Shown one piece after another: positions 50,135 through 56,663 of a DNA stretch of 64,000 bases; position 1 is the stretch's first letter, and each line of letters begins with the position of its first letter. The DNA lies in assembly GCA_017620475.1 (NCBI GenBank), contig JAFZQI010000046.1:22129-86128 (forward strand), in the 5' to 3' direction. Both the position numbers and the translations under genes were made by a program. Below the pieces are notes generated by a model that made no database searches, was not told the DNA's origin, and saw only the letters and a program-made list of their open reading frames with translations. Source of the DNA: Clostridiales bacterium. GTDB taxonomy: Bacteria > Bacillota > Clostridia > Saccharofermentanales > Saccharofermentanaceae.

Positions 50135-51651
50135 GTATACAATTGTTTAATCAGACCCGATCGTTAAGTAATGAAGAGATCGAAGTTTTCCGTAACAATA
50201 TCGGAAAAGCACTTGATCTTTTACTTTCACGTGATTATGTGGACCAACGTCTTCAAAGCGATGCTGAGGTTTCCGTTGATGTCCGGCTTGTGGGTACGGA
50301 TACGATCCGTAAGCTCAATTCTGAGTATCGGGGAAAGAACGCGGTTACCGATGTCCTTTCATTTCCGATACTGGATATGATGGACGGGAAACTTCAGGCG
50401 GACCTGATGCCGTATGATTTTTCGTATGACGGCGGGAAGAAGTGTCTTCCGATCGGAGATGTCGTGATATGCGTGGAACGTGCAAGAAAGCAATCCGAGG
50501 AATATGGCCATTCACTGGAAAGAGAAATGTGTTTTCTGGCGGTTCACTCCTTCCTCCATCTTCTTGGTTTTGACCACGAGAACGGGCGTGATGAGACATC
50601 GATGTTCGAAAAACAGGAACAGATCCTGAAGGATATAGGCCTTCCTCGATGTGATTCTGATATTCACATTCCGGATTCGGATCGGATAACGAATGAGGAA
50701 CCGGATGCGCATCCGGTTGGAGAGATGCTTAAGCATTGCGGGTACTGTGCGCTTGTCGGACGTCCGAATGTCGGGAAATCCACGCTTTTGAATACGATTT
50801 CCGGTATGAAACTGGCCATTGTTTCGCATAAGCCTCAGACGACAAGGAATAATATTCAGGCAATCTATAATCGTGATGATGCTCAGGTCATCTTTGTTGA
50901 TACGCCGGGTATTCATAAACCGCAATCGAAGCTTTCGGAGTTTATGGTGGATTCGTCTTTTCGTGCAGCCAAGGGCGCGGATGTGGTCGTTCTTATGATC
51001 GACGGCCGTTTCAGCAAGCCTGCTTCCGTAGAGCTTCGGGCAGCTGAGATGGCAAAGAAGTTGAAAAAACCGATCATTCTGGCCGTGAATAAAGCGGATG
51101 CAGTAAGTAAGGAGTCTTTACTTCCTTTGATTGCCAATTACTCGGGAATTGCCGATTTTGAGGCAATCGTTCCGATTTCGGCGCTGAAGGACGATGGGGT
51201 TACGGAATTGATGGATGTCATTATTTCGCATCTTCCTGCTCAGCCGAGATATTTCCCGATAGAGGAAGTGACGGACCAGTCGGAAAGGGAGATTGCCGCC
51301 GAATTGATCCGTGAACAGATCCTGCATTACACGAATGAAGAGATTCCGCACGGAACGGCCGTTGAGATCGATGCCTTCGAGGAAGATCTGAAAGAGGATG
51401 CCGTTGACAGTTACGATCGAAGTCTTATCCGTATTCATGCCTCGATCATCTGTGAGAAGGACTCCCATAAGAGTATTCTCCTCGGTAAAAACGGCCAGAT
51501 GATCAAGCGTATCGGGACGGCGGCTCGTGAAAATATTGAGAAAATGACGGATTGTAAGGTTTTTCTTGACCTTCATGTGAAAGTTCGTAAGGATTGGAAG
51601 AATCGTCAGGTTTTCCTGGATGAGTTCGGCTATAAGAAGAAGGATGATTGA
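50131..51651 (+). CDS. YbeY-Era fusion: rRNA endonuclease joined to Era GTPase
   Basis: One 506-residue frame joins two usually separate ribosome-maturation proteins. Residues 1-165 are YbeY: RGKNAVTDVLSFP near 68-80 and the zinc His triad in HSFLHLLGFDH (His139, His143, His149). A polar linker of about 35 residues follows. Residues 203-506 are Era: G1 GRPNVGKST at 210-218, the effector TTRN, G3 DTPG, G4 NKAD, and a KH domain with ILLGKNGQMIKRIG. Both halves look complete. The frame is continuous, with no separate Era ribosome site of normal spacing (Met199 has GGAG only 2 bases away). Both act on 16S rRNA 3' end maturation. Confidence 0.93.
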   Translation: MSIQLFNQTRSLSNEEIEVFRNNIGKALDLLLSRDYVDQRLQSDAEVSVDVRLVGTDTIRKLNSEYRGKNAVTDVLSFPILDMMDGKLQADLMPYDFSYDGGKKCLPIGDVVICVERARKQSEEYGHSLEREMCFLAVHSFLHLLGFDHENGRDETSMFEKQEQILKDIGLPRCDSDIHIPDSDRITNEEPDAHPVGEMLKHCGYCALVGRPNVGKSTLLNTISGMKLAIVSHKPQTTRNNIQAIYNRDDAQVIFVDTPGIHKPQSKLSEFMVDSSFRAAKGADVVVLMIDGRFSKPASVELRAAEMAKKLKKPIILAVNKADAVSKESLLPLIANYSGIADFEAIVPISALKDDGVTELMDVIISHLPAQPRYFPIEEVTDQSEREIAAELIREQILHYTNEEIPHGTAVEIDAFEEDLKEDAVDSYDRSLIRIHASIICEKDSHKSILLGKNGQMIKRIGTAARENIEKMTDCKVFLDLHVKVRKDWKNRQVFLDEFGYKKKDD

Positions 51652-51654
51652 TCC

Positions 51655-52413
51655 ATGGGTGCGAGTATTTCGGTCCGGGGTGTGGTGATAGCATCCCGTC
51701 CGCATCGGAATCAGGACGCGATCATTACGATACTGACACCTTCGCAGGGATTGGTATCGGCAATGGTTCCCGGCGCTAAGAAACACTCTTCACGGCTGGC
51801 TTCGCTTGCTACGCCGCCTCTTCTTGCGGATTTTGTTTTAAATTCCAGCAAAGGGTATTACTATCTTAAAGAAGGTGAGCCGGTCGAGAGTTTCCGTGGA
51901 CTTTATGATTCCTTTGAGGCGCTTACGTGTGCATCGCATATTCTGGAAGTGGTGAAGGATACCTCGGTGGATCCCGAATCATGTCAAGCGATCTTCCTTC
52001 TGCTGGTTCACGTTCTTTATGATCTTTCGAAGCATCCCGACAAATACCGTCAGATCGTAGCTGCATTTGAATGGCGGCTTATGGACACGCTTGGTTTTGC
52101 TTTCGATCTGAATGACTGCGATTGCGGAAAACCCAATGAGATGCCGACAATGGCATTCTCATTCAGTAAATGCCGCCTGTATTGCTCAAACCTGGGGTGT
52201 GTGACGAAAGCTAAAGAGTATCAGTTCGTCTCGATCGGCTGTGTGGAAGCACTTCGGTATATCCGGCAAGCTCCGCTTGAGCGGCTGAGTGCTTTTCACG
52301 CGGAAAAGTATGTGCTGGATGATCTTTGCACCGTGACCCATCGCTATCTTTGTGAGCGGCTGGAGAAGAAATACGACAAAATGGAGATACTGGACACATT
52401 GCCGCCAATCTGA
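51655..52413 (+). CDS. recO: DNA repair protein RecO
   Basis: RecO loads RecA onto single-stranded DNA with RecR and binds SSB. The 252-residue protein has an N-terminal OB fold (SVRGVVIASRPHRNQDAIITILT, about 5-28; GAKKHSSRLASL) and a C-terminal region with a zinc site of four Cys (CDC at 156-158-type pair and CSNLGC). Length is standard. It follows the YbeY-Era gene by 3 bases and ends 1 base before the convergent helicase stop. era-recO order is typical in Bacillota. Confidence 0.93.
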   Translation: MGASISVRGVVIASRPHRNQDAIITILTPSQGLVSAMVPGAKKHSSRLASLATPPLLADFVLNSSKGYYYLKEGEPVESFRGLYDSFEALTCASHILEVVKDTSVDPESCQAIFLLLVHVLYDLSKHPDKYRQIVAAFEWRLMDTLGFAFDLNDCDCGKPNEMPTMAFSFSKCRLYCSNLGCVTKAKEYQFVSIGCVEALRYIRQAPLERLSAFHAEKYVLDDLCTVTHRYLCERLEKKYDKMEILDTLPPI

Positions 52414-52414
52414 G

Positions 52415-54850
52415 TTACAGATCTTCCCAGATTATCTCTGCTTCCTTGGCTGTGTACTCGCTGACTTTCCAGTGTTCCGGCCATAGAATGCGGTAATCTT
52501 CGCGTATGTACCGTTCATCCATCAGCACGATAAACCCACGGTCGTTCTCGTCACGGATGACGCGGCCTGCGGCCTGAAGAACTTTCTCCCAGCCGGGGAA
52601 TTTATATGCATAGGCGAAGCCGTCACCGAATTTGTTCTGGTAATACTGGCACAGGATCTCGCGTTCCTTACTGATCTGCGGAAGACCGACACCTACAATA
52701 AAAGCGCCTTTGAGACGATCACCGACCAGATCGATCCCTTCGCCGAAGTGACCGCCGAGCACGGCAAACCCGAGAAGCGTTTTGTCGCCGTGACGGTTGA
52801 ACCGGTCGAGGTACCGTTTTTTGTCTTCTGCATTCATGTTCGGCATTTGGAGCATCAGCTCAATATCCGGGTCGGATGAAGCCGCTTTTGATATGAGTTT
52901 ATAAACCATCTCCATATATGCGAAGGAAGGGAAAAAGATCATGAAGTTCTCTTTGTGCCCGGTAACCATACGAAGGATCGTTTCTGCGATGGAATTGCAC
53001 GTAAAGCTGCGCTCCTGGTAGGTGGTGCGGATATCCTTAATTACCAGTACCTGCAGGTTTTCCGGCGGAAAAGGACTGGGTAATTGAAGAAGGCGTGAAA
53101 ATGTGGTGTTTTTGCCAACGATCATGCTTTGGTAATACTGTGACGGTGACATGGTCGCAGAGAAGAATACCGCATTGTGATTGTCTGCCAGGATCGCTGC
53201 GAGTTTGTCTGAAGCGTCCAGACAGTCCAGATTGATCGTAATGTCGAATTGGCCGTTCTCACAGACGCCGGAACGTGTTACTTCGATGATATAGGCGTCG
53301 TCATAATAAAGCTCGAGTATAGTCAGAAAAAAACGGGCTTCAAAATAAAACTCCGAGAGTACGCGGCGTTTGGCGCGGTCTTCAAGTTCCGCCAGGATGT
53401 TAGCGATGTGAAAACACAATGCCCAAAGGATCTGATAGAGATTTTTCGGTACGGTTCTGGTTGCCCGGAAGTCTTCTCCGATCACTATATCCTTCTCGGC
53501 GATGTTCGGTTCCGGCATATTCAGTCCCGGTGCGTCCTTTTCAAAAGCCACATCAAGTAAAGTGAAGTAATCGCTGAGCTGATGACTGTATTTCTCGGTT
53601 TTCTGCGATATGGTCGAAAGTAGAGGAAGGGCGCGAAGCAGCGTGCTCCTCGAAAAGGGCGCGCTGAACATGTCTCGTGAACGGGGGATCATGTTGTGAG
53701 CTTCGTCGATCAGTATGGTGTGACAGAATTCGTTTACAGAGAAGTAGCGCTGCAGATGGATCCGCGGATGGAATATGTGATTGTAGTCACAGATAATGAC
53801 ATCGCACATGTTTGAGGCATCCAGCTGAAGTTCATGAGCGCAGATGCGGTGTTTCAGGGCCGTTCTTCTTATGTCTTCGGGATATATGGCGTCCAGAGAG
53901 TGAAGCTCCTCGAGTGCGGCGTTTAGCCGTCCGTAATATCCATCGGCAAAAGAACAGAACCGACTGTCGCAGAAGTCCTCGTTTGCTGTACACATCAACT
54001 CTTTGGGCGCTAATTGGATCGATTTCAGGATCAATCCGTTATTCCTCATATCGGATAATGCTTTGTCTGCGACTTCGCGAGTGGCCAGTTTTGCGGTTGC
54101 GTAGAAGATTTTGCCGCCCTGAGCAAACGGAAGCCACTTGATAGACGGGTAGAGGGTACTGATCGTTTTGCCGATGCCGGTGGGGGCTTCGGCAATCAGC
54201 GTTTCTTTATGCTTAAGCGCGGAAAGCACGGCTTTCATGAAGTCCTTCTGTCCGTTTCGGATCACCTGATAAGGGAATGCCATCTCTCCGATGGAAGCAT
54301 CTCGGTTGTGTTCGTATTCACATATCCGGTTTGCCTCTTCAAGATAAAGTGTGATCGTTTCATCAAAGAAGTCCTGCGCCTCATTCCTTGTAAAGATACG
54401 GCTTTTTTCAAGATGACGATAATTCAGTATCGATACATACCGGAGAACGATCGTCAGATCTTCTGCCAGCGGATGGGACAAATAATACAGATGCGCGTAT
54501 ATCTTCACTTGCGCTTCGTGTGTCGGAAGAATGAGAGATTCAACTTTTTCTACGGTTCGATTATGTGTTTTGATTTCGAAGATCGTTATTCCATCTTCAT
54601 TTTCAATCACGCAGTCTGCACGCCCGGAAATGTGTAGGGAGAAAAGCTCATAATCTAATGAAGTGCCGAGTGAATACTCTGAAGTGACATCTTCTCCGTA
54701 TTCCGATTTAAGATCGCGGAAGACCCGCTGATGCATTCTGGTTCCCTCGAGACCGGATACACCGCCAAATCCGGTACCCATCAGGGACCCGGAACGGTAG
54801 ATGCGCTCGCAAAGTGCGCGTACGGAGATCTTGTGCACTGCTTTTTCCAT
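52415..54850 (-). CDS. PD-(D/E)XK nuclease / XPD-DinG-like helicase
   Basis: The 811-residue protein joins two activities. Residues 1-200 hold a PD-(D/E)XK nuclease-like core: Asp79 in GRADC and Glu92-x-Lys94 in IFEIKTH. From about 215 on it is a superfamily 2 helicase of Rad3/XPD type: Walker A APTGIGKT, four Cys in CTANEDFCDSRFC ... RIC that would bind a [4Fe-4S] cluster, DEAH box LIDEAHN, and the C-terminal motifs FSATMS and QAAGRVIRDENDRG. Similar proteins occur in Clostridia and phages; here no phage genes are nearby. The biological role is unknown, probably repair. It is transcribed alone. Confidence 0.88.
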   Translation of the reverse strand: MEKAVHKISVRALCERIYRSGSLMGTGFGGVSGLEGTRMHQRVFRDLKSEYGEDVTSEYSLGTSLDYELFSLHISGRADCVIENEDGITIFEIKTHNRTVEKVESLILPTHEAQVKIYAHLYYLSHPLAEDLTIVLRYVSILNYRHLEKSRIFTRNEAQDFFDETITLYLEEANRICEYEHNRDASIGEMAFPYQVIRNGQKDFMKAVLSALKHKETLIAEAPTGIGKTISTLYPSIKWLPFAQGGKIFYATAKLATREVADKALSDMRNNGLILKSIQLAPKELMCTANEDFCDSRFCSFADGYYGRLNAALEELHSLDAIYPEDIRRTALKHRICAHELQLDASNMCDVIICDYNHIFHPRIHLQRYFSVNEFCHTILIDEAHNMIPRSRDMFSAPFSRSTLLRALPLLSTISQKTEKYSHQLSDYFTLLDVAFEKDAPGLNMPEPNIAEKDIVIGEDFRATRTVPKNLYQILWALCFHIANILAELEDRAKRRVLSEFYFEARFFLTILELYYDDAYIIEVTRSGVCENGQFDITINLDCLDASDKLAAILADNHNAVFFSATMSPSQYYQSMIVGKNTTFSRLLQLPSPFPPENLQVLVIKDIRTTYQERSFTCNSIAETILRMVTGHKENFMIFFPSFAYMEMVYKLISKAASSDPDIELMLQMPNMNAEDKKRYLDRFNRHGDKTLLGFAVLGGHFGEGIDLVGDRLKGAFIVGVGLPQISKEREILCQYYQNKFGDGFAYAYKFPGWEKVLQAAGRVIRDENDRGFIVLMDERYIREDYRILWPEHWKVSEYTAKEAEIIWEDL

Positions 54851-54931
54851 AAGAATATTATATTACTTATTAATTTATTCGTATATGAAAGTAAAAATGC
54901 AACTTAAAGAGAATAAAGTTTCAAATTCGTG

Positions 54932-54960
54932 TTGTATAACCTTATATACAGTGTTATACT
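54932..54960 (+). promoter_or_regulatory. ddh promoter
   Basis: TTGTAT (54932-54937), 17 bases and TATACT (54955-54960) with a TGT extension. Transcription would begin about 40 bases before the ddh start. Confidence 0.7.
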
Positions 54961-55008
54961 TCGTGTTATTGAAAGATAATATGAATATCACAAAGGAGAA
55001 AGTTGCAA

Positions 55009-55995
55009 ATGGCGATTAGAATTGGTATTTATGGTTATGGTAATCTCGGCAAGGGCGTCGAAGCCAGCATTCGTCAGAATCCGGATATGGAACTGGTAGC
55101 TGTGTTTACCCGCCGTGACCCTGCTTCTCTTAAGATCATGACAGAATCTGCAAAGGTCATGTCAGTAAATGATTGTGCTTCTATGAAAGACAGCATTGAC
55201 GTTATGATCCTTTGCGGCGGAAGTGCTACGGATCTTCCGGTTCAGGGACCGCAGCTGGCTTCCATGTTTAATATTGTGGATAGTTTTGATACTCATGCGA
55301 ATATCCCGCAGCACTTTGCTGAAGTTGATGCGGCAGCGAAGAATGCCGGCACGGTCGGCGCGATCTCCGTTGGCTGGGATCCGGGCATGTTTTCTCTTGC
55401 AAGACTTTATTCTTCCGCGATCCTTCCGGAAGGCGAGAGCTATACTTTCTGGGGCAAGGGCGTAAGCCAGGGACATTCTGATGCGATCCGCCGTGTAGAA
55501 GGCGTAAAGAATGGTAAGCAGTATACCATCCCGGTTGAGAGTGCTCTCGAAGCCGTGCGTTCAGGTTCTCAGCCTCAGCTGACCACCCGTCAGAAGCACA
55601 CCAGAGAGTGTTTCGTAGTTCCGGAAGAGGGTGCGGATCTTGCTAAGATCGAAAATGATATCAAGACGATGCCGAATTATTTCGCAGATTATGATACCAC
55701 CGTTCATTTCATTACTGAAGAAGAACTCCAGAAGAATCACAGCGGTATTCCGCATGGTGGTTTCTGTTTCCGTTCCGGCGTTTCCGGATTTAATAAGGAG
55801 AATAAGCATATTATCGAATACAGCCTGAAACTGGATTCCAATCCTGAATTTACTGCAGGTGTACTTGTTGCTTATGCTCGTGCCGTATATCGTCTTTCTA
55901 AGGAAGGTGTGACCGGCTGTAAGACCGTTCTTGATATCGCACCTGCCTATCTGAGCCTGCTTTCCGGTGAAGAATTGAGAGCGTCCATGGTTTGA
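55009..55995 (+). CDS. ddh: Meso-diaminopimelate D-dehydrogenase
   Basis: NADPH enzyme that makes meso-diaminopimelate in one step from tetrahydrodipicolinate, for lysine and peptidoglycan. The 328-residue protein starts with the Rossmann IGIYGYGNLGKG and has VDSFDTHA, SVGWDPGMFS, FWGKGVSQGHSDAIRRVEGV and HGGFCFRSG, all Ddh hallmarks. AGGAG precedes the ATG at 55009 by 10 bases; an in-frame TTG 6 bases earlier is less likely. It is alone in its transcription unit, between its promoter and terminator. Confidence 0.96.
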   Translation: MAIRIGIYGYGNLGKGVEASIRQNPDMELVAVFTRRDPASLKIMTESAKVMSVNDCASMKDSIDVMILCGGSATDLPVQGPQLASMFNIVDSFDTHANIPQHFAEVDAAAKNAGTVGAISVGWDPGMFSLARLYSSAILPEGESYTFWGKGVSQGHSDAIRRVEGVKNGKQYTIPVESALEAVRSGSQPQLTTRQKHTRECFVVPEEGADLAKIENDIKTMPNYFADYDTTVHFITEEELQKNHSGIPHGGFCFRSGVSGFNKENKHIIEYSLKLDSNPEFTAGVLVAYARAVYRLSKEGVTGCKTVLDIAPAYLSLLSGEELRASMV

Positions 55996-56026
55996 TCCAC
56001 ATACTCTGTTATGTTATTGCGTAGGA

Positions 56027-56060
56027 GGACTGCTTCGGAATAACCGAAGCAGTCCTTTTC
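56027..56060 (+). terminator. ddh terminator
   Basis: GGACTGCTTCGG (56027-56038) pairs perfectly with CCGAAGCAGTCC (56044-56055), followed by TTTT. This, a minus-strand terminator and tRNA-Leu account for the gap 55996-56312. Confidence 0.9.
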
Positions 56061-56090
56061 ACATGTGAAAAAAGCTAATCATTGCGGGAT

Positions 56091-56124
56091 AAAAAAGACC
56101 GGAATCCGTTATGGAATTCCGGTC
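56091..56124 (-). terminator. Terminator after tRNA-Leu
   Basis: GACCGGAAT and ATTCCGGTC arms (56097-56124) with a run of six Ts on the minus strand (56096-56091), directly after the tRNA. Confidence 0.85.
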
Positions 56125-56211
56125 TGGTGCGGATAGCAGGACTTGAACCTGTATGACCTTGCGATCACTAGCACCTGAAGCTAGCGCGTCTGCCAATTCC
56201 GCCATATCCGC
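56125..56211 (-). tRNA. tRNA-Leu (anticodon CAG)
   Basis: An 87-base class II tRNA: acceptor GCGGATA/TATCCGC, anticodon loop TTCAGGT within stem CTAGC/GCTAG giving CAG (codon CTG), a long variable arm, T loop GGTTCAAGTCC and encoded CCA at the 56127-56125 end. Confidence 0.96.
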
Positions 56212-56312
56212 AAGCGCTTAATTATGATACTAAAAGATTTCGGAAAATGCAAGGTCATTTTCTTATTTTATTTGTGCTACAATAAATGCATAACATCTTG
56301 GAGGTGATCAAT

Positions 56313-56531
56313 ATGGATATTAAAGAGAAAATCGATGAAGTAGTAAAGAAAGTTCAGGGTGATCCGGCCATTGCGAAGAACTTCGAGAAGGAACCGGTCA
56401 AGACGGTTGAAGGTATCATCGGCGTAGATCTTCCGGATGATGTGGTCAATAATGTTGTTGACGGCGTTAAGGCTAAGATCAATGTGGATAAGGCCGGCGG
56501 TATCGTGGATAAAATCAAGGGGATTTTCTGA
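56313..56531 (+). CDS. Small 72-residue protein with leader-peptide-like region
   Basis: The protein is 72 residues and acidic-basic balanced, with helix FEKEPVKTVEGIIGVDLPDD in its middle. This pattern (phosphate-poor helix, DP-x-K-x-E, then GVxLPDD) recalls the Nif11/NHLP-type leader domain of ribosomal peptide precursors, but there is no Cys, Ser/Thr-rich or other core after it and no modification enzyme nearby. GGAGG is 8-11 bases before the ATG, and an extended -10 (TACAAT, 56278-56283) precedes it. Homologues of this sort occur widely in Clostridia as single genes. Function unknown. Confidence 0.75.
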   Translation: MDIKEKIDEVVKKVQGDPAIAKNFEKEPVKTVEGIIGVDLPDDVVNNVVDGVKAKINVDKAGGIVDKIKGIF

Positions 56532-56577
56532 TTTCTTTACCTTAAGGGCTTGAAGCCGATCGAAAGACAAATTGAAG

Positions 56578-56604
56578 AAAGGACGGTTGTGAGGCCGTCC
56601 TTTT
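56578..56604 (+). terminator. Terminator of the 72-residue protein gene
   Basis: AAAGGACGG (56578-56586) and CCGTCCTTT (56595-56603) form the stem, followed by TTC. Confidence 0.85.
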
Positions 56605-56621
56605 CTTATGAGGATGAGGTA

Positions 56622-56663
56622 GAAAAAAATTATCTAACGAATAACGGAGGTGTTGTTATTCGT
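56622..56663 (-). terminator. Terminator of the esterase-GH43 gene
   Basis: ACGAATAAC (56637-56645) and GTTATTCGT (56655-56663) are a perfect 9-base inverted repeat that includes the gene's stop codon; seven Ts follow on the minus strand (56629-56623). Confidence 0.7.
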
